Assembly: GCA_026984375.1 (NCBI GenBank)
Contig: JALSSF010000153.1
Coordinates: 1 to 43,475, forward strand
Direction: 5' to 3'
DNA: 43,475 nt
Source: Methylothermaceae bacterium
GTDB taxonomy: Bacteria > Pseudomonadota > Gammaproteobacteria > Methylococcales > Methylothermaceae
In this document: positions 9,235 through 22,581 of the stretch, in pieces
Position numbering within the stretch: position 1 is the first letter of the stretch
Layout: every line of letters starts with the position of its first letter
The notes under the pieces: generated by a model
The model's database searches: none
Told to the model about the DNA's origin: nothing
What the model saw: the letters and a program-made list of their open reading frames with translations, nothing else
Translations under genes and position numbers: made by a program

Positions 9235-9820
9235 GGGTAAAAGTAATTGGTGGATTTTTGGGCTCATCGTCTTGATCGGAGTTCTGCCCTGGATCGGGGC
9301 CTGGTATCTGGTCGAGCACCCCGGTCTGTGGGGCGATCCGGCCAATCACGGCCGTCTGATCCAGCCGCCGCTGGCGCAAGACTACGGCGTGTTCCGTCCC
9401 TTGCCCGGGGCCCGCAAGCCGCTGCAGGAGATCCAGGGGCGCTGGGTGCTGATCCATCTGATCGTTCCCGGTGACGAAGACGGGTGCCGGCGGCTGCTGG
9501 AGGATACCCGCCGGCTGCATCCCCTGTTCAGCAAGGACATCCCCCGCATCAGGCGCCTGGCCGTGTGGGCCGAGGACAGGCCGCCCGCCGCCGGGTTGCT
9601 GAAAACGATGCGCGCCGACCGGGATCTGTATCTGGCCACGGTGCCGGAAAGTTTCCTGAGGCGCCTGGAGACCGGGGTGTTCGGGAAGGCACCGCGCTGT
9701 GGCCAGTTGCTGCTGATGGATCCGTTGGCCAATCTGATGATGTGGTATGATGCCGGCTTCGACCCCTTTGGCCTGTATCGCGATCTGAAGCGCCTGTTGC
9801 GGGCGTCCCGTATCGGTTGA
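9224..9820 (+). CDS. Membrane-anchored SCO-like protein of the cox cluster
   Basis: 198-residue protein with one N-terminal membrane anchor (about residues 10-29) and a periplasmic domain. The end 'MDPLANLMMWYDAGFDP' followed by 'LYRDLKRLLRASRIG' matches a family always found between SURF1 and ctaA in gammaproteobacteria. That family has a thioredoxin/SCO-like shape, but there is no CxxxC copper site here; only Cys at 'DGCRR' and 'APRCGQ' remain. The function is not established. The start is TTG 9224, 4 bp after a perfect AGGAGG and overlapping the SURF1 end. Confidence 0.8.
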   Translation: MNDKGKSNWWIFGLIVLIGVLPWIGAWYLVEHPGLWGDPANHGRLIQPPLAQDYGVFRPLPGARKPLQEIQGRWVLIHLIVPGDEDGCRRLLEDTRRLHPLFSKDIPRIRRLAVWAEDRPPAAGLLKTMRADRDLYLATVPESFLRRLETGVFGKAPRCGQLLLMDPLANLMMWYDAGFDPFGLYRDLKRLLRASRIG

Positions 9821-9837
9821 GTTTTCAAGCTCTGGTC

Positions 9838-11853
<2,016 letters not shown>

Positions 11854-11858
11854 TAGCC

Positions 11859-12509
11859 GTGTTGCGCTTCGATCAGGTCAGCAAGCGCTATCCGGGCAGC
11901 GGCGAGGTGCTGAGCGGTGTCAGCTTCGCCGTCGAGCGGGGCCAGATGGCCTTCATCACCGGCCATTCCGGCGCCGGGAAAAGCACTGTGCTCCGTCTCG
12001 CCGCCCTGATCGAACGTCCCAGCCGTGGCAACATCTTGTTGGCGGGCAAGGATGTCACCCGGATTGCCGCCCATGCCATCCCCTTTCTGCGGCGTCGCCT
12101 GGGATTGATCTTCCAGGATTACCGCCTGCTCCACGACCGTAGCGTGTTCGACAACGTCGCCCTGCCGCTTTTGATCGCCGGTTACGGTCCCGAGGAGATC
12201 GAGCGCCGTACCCGGGCGGCGCTCGACAAGGTCGGCCTGGCCGGGTTCGAGCGGCGCTATCCCATCACTCTTTCCGGAGGGGAGCAGCAGCGCGTGGGGA
12301 TCGCCCGGGCCATCGCCACCCGCCCGCCCTTGATCCTGGCGGACGAACCCACCGGCAATCTCGATCCGGACCTTTCCGTCGAAATCATGGAAATGTTCCG
12401 CGACTTCAACCGAATCGGCATCACCTTTCTGATTGCCAGCCACGACCAGGGACTGGTTTCCCGTTTCGCCGACCAGGTGATCCACCTGGAACACGGCCGT
12501 CTGGTATGA
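11859..12509 (+). CDS. ftsE: Cell division ATP-binding protein FtsE
   Basis: ABC-type ATPase of 216 residues that pairs with FtsX at the divisome to control septal peptidoglycan hydrolases. The Walker A is 'GHSGAGKS' (35-42), the signature 'LSGGEQQRV' (138-146), the Walker B 'LILADEP' (158-164) and the switch His195. 'MAFITGHSGAGKSTVLRL' and 'EPTGNLDPDLS' are typical of FtsE. GTG 11859 gives 'MLRFDQVSKRY', matching the 'MIRF' start of other FtsE proteins. It begins 5 bp after the FtsY stop, keeping the common ftsY-E-X order. Confidence 0.94.
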   Translation: MLRFDQVSKRYPGSGEVLSGVSFAVERGQMAFITGHSGAGKSTVLRLAALIERPSRGNILLAGKDVTRIAAHAIPFLRRRLGLIFQDYRLLHDRSVFDNVALPLLIAGYGPEEIERRTRAALDKVGLAGFERRYPITLSGGEQQRVGIARAIATRPPLILADEPTGNLDPDLSVEIMEMFRDFNRIGITFLIASHDQGLVSRFADQVIHLEHGRLV

Positions 12510-13471
12510 ACACGATGCGTACCGGCTTCGGTTCCCGAATGAGCGCCTGGGTGCGTACCTGGCTGCGGCTCCAGGGCCATGCCCTGTTCTCCAGCCTGGG
12601 GCGGCTATGGCGCACGCCCTGGATGACGCTGGTGACCGTGCTGGTGATCGCCGTCACTCTGGTGTTGCCGCTTGCTTTCTATCTCGTTCTCAAAAATCTT
12701 CATGCCTTGAGCGAGCGCATCGAAAATCATTGGCAGGTCTCCTTCTATCTGGAACCGCAAGTCGACCGGAAAACGGCCGGCAAGCTGCTCGGGAAACTGA
12801 GGAACGACGGGGCGGTGGCCGAGGCGCGCCTGATCGACAAGGAAACCGGTCTGGCCTGGTTCCGCCGTTACAGCGGTTTCGGCGACGTGTTGCAGGCCTT
12901 GCCGGACAATCCCCTCCCCATCGTCATCGAGGTGCTGCCCAAACGGGAGTGGGAGGATCCGGAAAAACTGGCTTCCCTGGTCGAGCGATGGCAACGCTGG
13001 AAAGGGGTGGATTTCGTCCAGTGGGACATGCGCTGGCTGCAACGCCTGAAGGCCTGGCTGGATCTCGCCGAGCGGGGGGCGATGCTGGCGGGGGTGATCC
13101 TGGGATCGGCGGCGTTACTAGTGGTCGGCAATACCGTTCGCCTCGAGATCGAAGACCGCCGCCGGGAGATCGAAGTGATGCTGTTGCTCGGGGCGACCAA
13201 CCGTTTCGTCCGCAGACCCTTTCTCTATCTCGGCTTCTGGTATGGGTGCATCGGTGGCGGGCTGGCCTGGATTCTGGTTTTCGGTCTGTATCTGGGATTG
13301 CGTCCGCAGGTCGATCGCCTGGCCGGTTTGTACGACGGCCTTTACCATCTGCGCTTTGCCACCCCGGGGGAGATCGCCATCTTCTGGGGCTGGGCTGTCC
13401 TGTTGGGCATGGCCGCCGCCTGGTTGGTGGTGAGCCGTTATCTCTGGTCTCTCCGTCATTCCCCTGCATAA
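12506..13471 (+). CDS. ftsX: Cell division protein FtsX
   Basis: Membrane partner of FtsE, 321 residues. The first helix is at about 40-62. A periplasmic domain follows ('HWQVSFYLEPQVDRKTAGKL' onward), then three C-terminal helices (about 195-315). 'VGNTVRLEIEDRRREIEVM' with 'LLGATNRFVRRPFLYLG' is the FtsX-family coupling region that contacts the ATPase. The start shares ATGA with the ftsE stop. The N-terminal tail of roughly 38 residues before helix 1 is typical of proteobacterial FtsX. Confidence 0.94.
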   Translation: MNTMRTGFGSRMSAWVRTWLRLQGHALFSSLGRLWRTPWMTLVTVLVIAVTLVLPLAFYLVLKNLHALSERIENHWQVSFYLEPQVDRKTAGKLLGKLRNDGAVAEARLIDKETGLAWFRRYSGFGDVLQALPDNPLPIVIEVLPKREWEDPEKLASLVERWQRWKGVDFVQWDMRWLQRLKAWLDLAERGAMLAGVILGSAALLVVGNTVRLEIEDRRREIEVMLLLGATNRFVRRPFLYLGFWYGCIGGGLAWILVFGLYLGLRPQVDRLAGLYDGLYHLRFATPGEIAIFWGWAVLLGMAAAWLVVSRYLWSLRHSPA

Positions 13472-13597
13472 TCCGGTAAGTTCGGCTTACCCGCCTCCTC
13501 CTGGGAAAGTGATCGGCGGGTCTCCCGCAGGCGGGGCAAAAAACCATTATTTTTTTATGGAATTGGTTTGGGGTTCGAGCAAAATTATGAATTTTGT

Positions 13598-13702
13598 ATG
13601 GTTTTTTGATTTCCGTGTGGAGACGTTCATGATCGTTCCCAACGTGGGTCTAAACGAATGGGGGCATACTTTGGTAGACCGCCCTCCGGGGCGGTTTTTT
13701 TT
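13598..13702 (+). ncRNA. Candidate small RNA between ftsX and rpoH
   Basis: TTGGTT (13563-13568) and TATGAA (13586-13591), spaced 17 bp, could start an RNA near 13598 that ends at the terminator at 13678-13702, about 105 nt long. Inside are ACGTT/AACGT (13623-13645) and GGTCTA/TAGACC (13647-13680) inverted repeats. The second shares the ACC of the terminator's left arm, so the two folds exclude each other. It could also simply be the 3' UTR of ftsX. No known RNA family was recognised. Confidence 0.35.
13678..13702 (+). terminator. Intrinsic terminator upstream of rpoH
   Basis: ACCGCCC (13678-13684) pairs with GGGCGGT (13689-13695) around a TCCG tetraloop, followed by eight T (13695-13702). 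It separates the cox/fts transcript, or a small RNA, from the rpoH promoter region. Confidence 0.88.
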
Positions 13703-13729
13703 ATCTGGAGCAAGGAACTTTGAAAAAAA

Positions 13730-13756
13730 ATAGCACTCTCTTTGTTAGAGTGCTAA
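13730..13756 (+). promoter_or_regulatory. CIRCE operator (HrcA binding site) upstream of rpoH
   Basis: TAGCACTC (13731-13738), a 9-bp spacer, then GAGTGCTAA (13748-13756). The consensus is TTAGCACTC-N9-GAGTGCTAA; only the first base differs (A at 13730). HrcA binding to CIRCE normally represses groESL or dnaK operons; here the target is rpoH, 49 bp downstream. The right arm overlaps the extended -10 promoter element at 13751-13759, which suits repression. No hrcA gene is in the window. Confidence 0.9.
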
Positions 13757-13759
13757 CAT
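13751..13759 (+). promoter_or_regulatory. rpoH: Likely extended -10 promoter of rpoH
   Basis: TG-C-TAACAT fits the TGnTATAAT extended -10 form, with 4 of 6 bases of the hexamer matching and no clear -35 at 17 bp. The start would fall near 13766, leaving about 39 nt of leader with AGGGGGG (13790-13796) before the rpoH ATG. It overlaps the CIRCE right arm. Confidence 0.45.
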
Positions 13760-13804
13760 GACTCCAGTGTAAAGAAAAATCACAACTTCAGGGGGGATAG
13801 CAGG

Positions 13805-14668
<864 letters not shown>

Positions 14669-14674
14669 TCGGAA

Positions 14675-15583
14675 TCAGAAGTCGATGCGGACGTAGTGAT
14701 CCACCAGCAGGGCGGCGAAAACGCCCATCAGGTAAAGGATGGAGTAGCCGAAGGTGCGCATGGCCAGGCGGCGGTCGTCGGGGTGGCGGCGCAGTTGCCA
14801 GGCCAGATACAGGAACACGGCATCCAGGATCAGGGCGGCGGCCAGATAGATCAGACCGCTCATGCGGGTCAGATAGGGAATCAAGCTGATGACCGTCAGC
14901 AGAATGGTGTAGAGGAACACCTGCAGGCCGGTGAACTCGACTCCGTGGGTTACCGGCAGCATGGGGATGTCCACCTTGGCGTACTCGTCCCGCTTGGCGA
15001 TGGCCAGGGCCCAGAAGTGGGGCGGGGTCCAGAGGAAGATGATCAAGAACAGCAGTACGGAATGGGGATGAACGCTTCCCAGCACGGCACACGACCCCAA
15101 AATGGGCGGGACCGCGCCGGCGGCGCCGCCGATCACGATGTTCTGCGGCGTGGCCCGCTTCAGATAGACCGTGTACACCACGGCGTAACCGATCAGTGAC
15201 AGGAAGGTCAGGACCGCCGTCAGCCCGTTGACCTGGAAGGTCAGGATCGCCATCGAAGCGGCTCCCAGCACGGAGGCGAAGATCAGGACCCGGCGCGGTT
15301 CGATTTCGCCCCGGGGCAGGGGGCGCCTGTGGGTGCGTCCCATCTGGGCGTCGGCTTCCCGGTCCAGGTAGTGATTGAAGGCGGCGGCGGAGGCCGCGGC
15401 CAGCGCGATTCCCAGGGTTCCGAACACCAGCGGCCGCCAGGGCACCATTCCCGGAACCGACAGAAACATCCCGACCACGGCGGTGAACACGATCAGGGCC
15501 ACCACCTTGGGTTTGCACAGTTGCCAATAGGCGCGCCAGCGCGGCGCGGTGCGGTTGGCGAGGGAAATGGTATTCGCTTTCAT
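14675..15583 (-). CDS. ctaB: Heme O synthase (protoheme IX farnesyltransferase)
   Basis: UbiA-type membrane prenyltransferase of 302 residues that adds a farnesyl group to heme B, giving heme O, the substrate of CtaA. The first Asp-rich region is '[20 protein letters not shown]', the second family block is '[20 protein letters not shown]', and the third is '[18 protein letters not shown]'. About nine membrane helices are evident. In relatives ctaB usually follows ctaA on the same strand; here it is inverted and separated from ctaA by ftsEX-rpoH. Confidence 0.95.
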   Translation of the reverse strand: MKANTISLANRTAPRWRAYWQLCKPKVVALIVFTAVVGMFLSVPGMVPWRPLVFGTLGIALAAASAAAFNHYLDREADAQMGRTHRRPLPRGEIEPRRVLIFASVLGAASMAILTFQVNGLTAVLTFLSLIGYAVVYTVYLKRATPQNIVIGGAAGAVPPILGSCAVLGSVHPHSVLLFLIIFLWTPPHFWALAIAKRDEYAKVDIPMLPVTHGVEFTGLQVFLYTILLTVISLIPYLTRMSGLIYLAAALILDAVFLYLAWQLRRHPDDRRLAMRTFGYSILYLMGVFAALLVDHYVRIDF

Positions 15584-15600
15584 GAGTTCCGGGGGAATCG

Positions 15601-15628
15601 TTTACAATGGAATCCCTCATTTTATACG
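15601..15628 (+). promoter_or_regulatory. Promoter of the M16 peptidase operon
   Basis: TTTACA (15601-15606; 5 of 6) and TATACG (15623-15628; 4 of 6) with a 16-bp spacer. The expected start is near 15635, which rules out the in-frame ATG at 15607 as a start codon and supports ATG 15655. It lies in the 71-bp gap between divergent ctaB and the peptidase gene. Confidence 0.6.
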
Positions 15629-15654
15629 AATTCCATCGGGATTTAGGGACGGTT

Positions 15655-17052
15655 ATGATCGATCCTCGCAAACGCGCTCGCTGGTTGTGGCTGACGGGGC
15701 TGCTGTTGCCCCTGTGGGCGGCGGCCGCGACCCAGGTCCACGAATTCAGGCTGGAAAACGGCCTGAAGGTTCTCGTCAAGGAAGATCACCGGGCGCCGGT
15801 GGTCGTCACCCAGGTCTGGTACAAGGTGGGTTCCAGCTACGAACACGACGGAATCACCGGCATCTCCCACTTGCTCGAGCACATGATGTTCAAGGGCACG
15901 ACCCGGCATGGCCCGGGGGAGTTTTCCCGTATCATCGCCGAACACGGCGGCCGGGAAAACGCCTTTACCGGATCCGACTACACCGCCTATTTCGAGACCC
16001 TGGAGAAGTCCCGCCTGCCGGTCGCCTTCGAGTTGGAGGCCGATCGCATGCGCAACCTGCTGCTGGACGAGAAGGAATTCGTCAAGGAGAAGCAGGTGGT
16101 GCTCGAGGAACGGCGCATGCGGACCGACGACCGGCCCCGGGCCAAGACCCGCGAGCATTTCATGGCCACGGCGTTCACCAACGGCCCCTACCGCAACCCG
16201 GTGATCGGCTGGCCGGCCGACATCGAAGCTCTGACGGTGGAAGATCTCCGGCGCTGGTATCGGCGCTGGTACGCCCCCAACAACGCCACCCTGGTCGTGG
16301 TCGGCGACGTCGAGCCCCGAAAGGTGCTGCAACTGGCCCGGCGCTGGTTCGGTCCCCTGCAGCCCAGCGAGATTCCCCCCCTCAAGCCGCGTACCGAGGT
16401 GGAACAGTTGGGGGAGCGCCGCCTGCAGGTGAAACTGCCCGCCAAACTGCCCTACCTGCTGATGGGATACAAGGTGCCGGTGCTGGCCAGTCTGCCCGAG
16501 GACCGGCGGTGGGAGGCCTACGCTTTGACCGTGCTGGCGGGCATCCTCGACGGGGGGGAAAGCGCCCGGCTGGCCAGCCGCCTGGTGCGCGGCAGTCAGA
16601 TCGCCGCCGCCGCCGGTGCCGGCTACGATCTGTACGACCGGCTGCCGAGCTTGTTCGTCTTCGACGCCACCCCGGCCCAGGGCCATGACCTGCAGGAACT
16701 GGAACAGGCCTTGCGGCGGGAAGTCGAAATGCTCCAGAAGGAACGGGTCAGCGACGAGGAACTGGAACGGGTCAAGACCCAGGTCACCGCCGAAGCGGTC
16801 TATCAGCGCGATTCCATGTTCTATCAGGCCATGCAGATCGGACTGCTGGAGACGGTGGGACTGGGCTGGCGGCGTCTGGACGAATACGTCGACCGCATTC
16901 GCCGCGTCAGCGCCGAACAGGTGCGTCAAGTGGCGCGCAAATACTTGATTCCTGAACATTTGACCGTGGCCCATCTGCTGCCGCTGCCCATCGAGGAAGG
17001 CCAGCGTTCCGCGGTTCCCGAAACTGTGCCGGGAGGTGACCATGTCCGTTGA
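15655..17052 (+). CDS. M16-family zinc peptidase, catalytic subunit
   Basis: Secreted or periplasmic M16 (pitrilysin/insulinase-like) peptidase of 465 residues. The signal peptide is at residues 1-25 ('WLWLTGLLLPLWAAAA'). The inverted zinc site is 'HLLEH' (72-76), and the third ligand is Glu151 or Glu152 in 'VVLEERRMRTDDRP'. It is half the length of pitrilysin, as in two-subunit M16B enzymes, and pairs with the next gene. ATG 15655 has AGGGAC upstream and lies after the promoter. It overlaps the next gene by 11 bp. The substrate is unknown. Confidence 0.9.
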   Translation: MIDPRKRARWLWLTGLLLPLWAAAATQVHEFRLENGLKVLVKEDHRAPVVVTQVWYKVGSSYEHDGITGISHLLEHMMFKGTTRHGPGEFSRIIAEHGGRENAFTGSDYTAYFETLEKSRLPVAFELEADRMRNLLLDEKEFVKEKQVVLEERRMRTDDRPRAKTREHFMATAFTNGPYRNPVIGWPADIEALTVEDLRRWYRRWYAPNNATLVVVGDVEPRKVLQLARRWFGPLQPSEIPPLKPRTEVEQLGERRLQVKLPAKLPYLLMGYKVPVLASLPEDRRWEAYALTVLAGILDGGESARLASRLVRGSQIAAAAGAGYDLYDRLPSLFVFDATPAQGHDLQELEQALRREVEMLQKERVSDEELERVKTQVTAEAVYQRDSMFYQAMQIGLLETVGLGWRRLDEYVDRIRRVSAEQVRQVARKYLIPEHLTVAHLLPLPIEEGQRSAVPETVPGGDHVR

Positions 17053-18350
17053 TCTGCTGCGGTTCTTGCTGCCGTTACTGTTGTGGCCGCTCCTGGTCCA
17101 CGCCGGTCCCCGCATCCAGCATTGGGAGACTCCTGCAGGCGTGCGGGTCTATTTCGTCCACAATCCCGAGCTGCCACTGGTGGATCTGCAGGTGGTCTTC
17201 GACGCCGGCAGCGCCCGGGACGGTGACCACCACGGTCTCGCATCCCTGACCGCCGCCCTGCTCGACAAGGGGGCCGGCGACTGGGATGCCGATGGGATCG
17301 CCCGGCGTCTGGAGAACGTCGGGGCCGAGCTGTCCACCGGGGCCTCGCGGGATTCGGCCTGGCTCGACCTGCGCAGCCTCACCGAGACGGACAAGCTGGC
17401 GGTGGCGCTGGAGACCGCGGCGGCGATCCTGGCCCATCCCCGCTTCGCCCGGCGTGATTTCGAGCGGGAAAAGCGCCGCCTGCTCCAGGCGTTGCGGCAG
17501 CAGCAGGAATCCCCGGGACAGATCGCCGCCCGGCGGTTTTACCGGATGCTCTACGGGGATCACCCTTACGGCCATCCCCCGGAAGGCGAGATCGACACCG
17601 TCAAGGCCATCGAGCGCGACGACCTGGCGGCGTTTCACGAGCGCTATTACGTCGCCCGCAACGCCATCGTGGTGATCGTCGGGGCGGTGGATCGCGATCG
17701 GGCGGACCGCATCGCCCGGCGCCTGACCGACGGCCTGCCGCTGGGGGAGGCCGCCCCTGCGATTCCCCCGGTTCCCCTGCCCGAGAAGGGTCGCACGGAG
17801 CGCCGTCTGTTCCCTTCCGTCCAGACCCACATCTACACCGGCATGCCCGTACTGCGGCGCGGGGATCCGGACTACTTCCCCCTCTACGTGGGCAACCACA
17901 TACTGGGAGGCGGCGGATTCACCTCCCGGATCGTCAAGGAGATCCGGGAGAAGCGCGGCTTGTCCTACAGCGCTTACAGTTACTTCCTGCCCCTGAAGGA
18001 AAAGGGGCCGTTCGTCGCCGCCTTGCAGACTCGCAACGACGCGGCGGACGCCGCCCTCGAAGTGCTGCAGGCGACCATCCGCGATTACCTCGACCAGGGC
18101 CCCACCGAGGCGGAGCTGAAGGCGGCCAAGAAGAACATCACCGGCGGCTTCGTCCTGCGCTATGACAGCAACGCCAAACTGGCCGACTACGTGGCGATGA
18201 TCGCCTTCTACGGCCTGCCGCTGGATTATCTCGACCGCTTCCCCGAGCAGGTGTCGCGGGTGACCCGCCAGGACATCGTCGCCGCCTTTCGCCGCCGCCT
18301 CGATCCGGACCGCTTTCAGACCGTGCTGGTGGGGGGAGGTGCCATGAACG

Positions 18351-18367
<17 letters not shown>
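17042..18367 (+). CDS. M16-family peptidase-like, non-catalytic partner subunit
   Basis: 441 residues with a signal peptide ('LLRFLLPLLLWPLLVHAG'). The M16 fold is clear, but the position of the HxxEH zinc site reads 'GLASLTAALLDKG', so it cannot bind catalytic zinc. The substrate-binding 'R..Y' region is kept in 'IVKEIREKRGLSYSAYSYFL'. Known two-subunit M16B peptidases have this division: one subunit carries zinc and the other the R/Y pair. ATG 17042 sits 5 bp after GGGAGG. It overlaps rsmD by 17 bp. Confidence 0.9.
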
Positions 18368-21316
<2,949 letters not shown>

Positions 21317-21320
<4 letters not shown>

Positions 21321-22054
21321 TCCGTCTTCCTGGGCCGGACGAAGTCATCGTCTGGAGACTGTCCCTGGATCTGCCGGACGAGGCCCTGAGTCAGTGCCGG
21401 GCGGTGCTCTCCCCGCCGGAACAGGCCCGAGGGGAACGACTGCGGAATCCGCTGCACCGGCGTCGCCACCGGGCGGCCTGGGGACAGTTGCGCTGGCTGC
21501 TGGCAAGCTGTCTCGGGCGATCCCCCGAACGGCTTCGTTTCGGTCGGGAACGCCACGGAAAGCCCTTTCTCGTCGATGCGCCGCTGGATTTCAATCTGAG
21601 CCACAGCGGTGAGTGTCTGCTGATCGCGGTGGCGGAAGGGCGCCCCGTCGGGGTCGATGTCGAGCGGGTCCGGCCGCTGTCGCGGATGGCGGCACTGGCC
21701 GAACACTGTCTGGCGCCGTCCGAATTGGCCTGGTGGCGGAATCTGGAGGAAGCGGAACGGATCGGCGCCTTTTTCAAATTCTGGACCGGCAAGGAGGCCT
21801 TCGTGAAGGCGGACGGGCGGGGACTGAGCCTGGGGCTGAAGCGGTGTGTGCTCACACCCGATCCGCTGCGCCTGGTGGCCGTTCCGGAAGACTGCGGCCG
21901 TCCCCGGGATTGGCAGTTGCTCGAAATCGAGGTCGGCGACCCGCTTCAGGCCGCCCTCTGCATCCACGGGAAACCGGTGTCTTCGGTTCAGGTGGTGGGG
22001 TTGCCGCCGGACTGGCTTCCGCCCCTCAGGCAGCAGCCGGTCAGGGCGTCGTAA
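21317..22054 (+). CDS. Sfp-type 4'-phosphopantetheinyl transferase
   Basis: 245 residues. It moves the phosphopantetheine arm from CoA onto carrier proteins. Metal/CoA motif 'GVDVERVRPL' (Asp114, Glu116) and 'KFWTGKEAFVKADGRGL' (Glu160) are both present, with 'NLSHSGECLLIAV' before them, as in the Sfp/Gsp class rather than AcpS. No carrier-protein gene is in the window, so the target is unknown. It is the last gene of the M16-rsmD-coaD chain. Its 3' end overlaps the convergent tsaC by 67 bp. Confidence 0.92.
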
Positions 22055-22578
22055 ATGGGCGTGGGCCCCTCGAGTCTTCCCAGAGGACCGGGGATCATCA
22101 GCACCCGGCGGCCGAAGTAACGGCGCACCTGAAGCAGGGATCTTGCCGGCGGCCGTCCTGTGGGATTGGCGCTGGTGGAAACCAGGGGACGGCCGAAGGC
22201 GCGGCACAGTCTGGCCGCGACCGGATGGTCGGTCACCCGGCAGGCGAGGGTGCTCCGTCCGCCGGTCAGCCAGGCGGGGACCCGGGGGGCGGCCGGCAGA
22301 ATCCAGGTGACCGGGCCCGGCCAGGAAGCGAGGATGCGCGCCAGAACGGCGGCAGGAGGTACGGAAACGAAAGGTAGCAACTGATCGAAATCGGCGGCGA
22401 TCAGAATCATGCCCTTGGCGGCGGGGCGGCCCTTGAGCTCCAGAATTTCGGCAACCGCTCCTTCACGGCAGGGGTCGCACCCCAGGCCGAAGACACCCTC
22501 GGTGGGATAGGCGATGACACCGCCCCGGCGCAAATGGCGCACCGCCTGTGACAGGCGCCAGCGGGGCAGGGGAATCAT
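21988..22578 (-). CDS. tsaC: Threonylcarbamoyl-AMP synthase (TsaC/YrdC type)
   Basis: 196-residue enzyme that makes threonylcarbamoyl-AMP for the t6A37 modification of ANN-decoding tRNAs. Signatures: 'GGVIAYPTEGVFGLGCDP', 'ILELKGRPAAKGMILI', 'PGPVTWILPA' and 'PLVSTSANPTGRPP'. It lacks the C-terminal Sua5 domain. It begins 3 bp after the topA stop, so the two are co-transcribed. The last 67 bp are shared with the convergent phosphopantetheinyl transferase gene. Confidence 0.94.
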   Translation of the reverse strand: MIPLPRWRLSQAVRHLRRGGVIAYPTEGVFGLGCDPCREGAVAEILELKGRPAAKGMILIAADFDQLLPFVSVPPAAVLARILASWPGPVTWILPAAPRVPAWLTGGRSTLACRVTDHPVAARLCRAFGRPLVSTSANPTGRPPARSLLQVRRYFGRRVLMIPGPLGRLEGPTPIYDALTGCCLRGGSQSGGNPTT

Positions 22579-22581
22579 GGT

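Larger units (their letters stand above)
13472..13804. other. AT-rich 333-bp intergenic region between ftsX and rpoH
   Basis: The only gap over 300 bp in the window, and clearly richer in A/T than its surroundings. It holds two small hairpins just after ftsX: GGTAAG/CTTACC at 13475-13491, and GCGGG/CCCGC at 13516-13528. Further on are a possible small-RNA promoter (13563-13591), an intrinsic terminator (13678-13702), the CIRCE operator (13730-13756) and an extended -10 element (13751-13759). A 74-codon frame at 13509-13733 crosses the terminator and is not credible as a gene. Confidence 0.8.

Noticed and set aside
13570-13590. Possible tRNA T-arm (GGTTCGAGC)
   Set aside because: There is no cloverleaf, acceptor stem or CCA nearby.
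13509-13733. 74-codon open frame in the ftsX-rpoH gap
   Set aside because: It runs through the terminator hairpin, has no ribosome site, and its translation matches nothing known.
15607-15654. ATG 15607 as the start of the M16 peptidase
   Set aside because: It lies between the -35 and -10 of the likely promoter, and the extra residues would bury the signal peptide.
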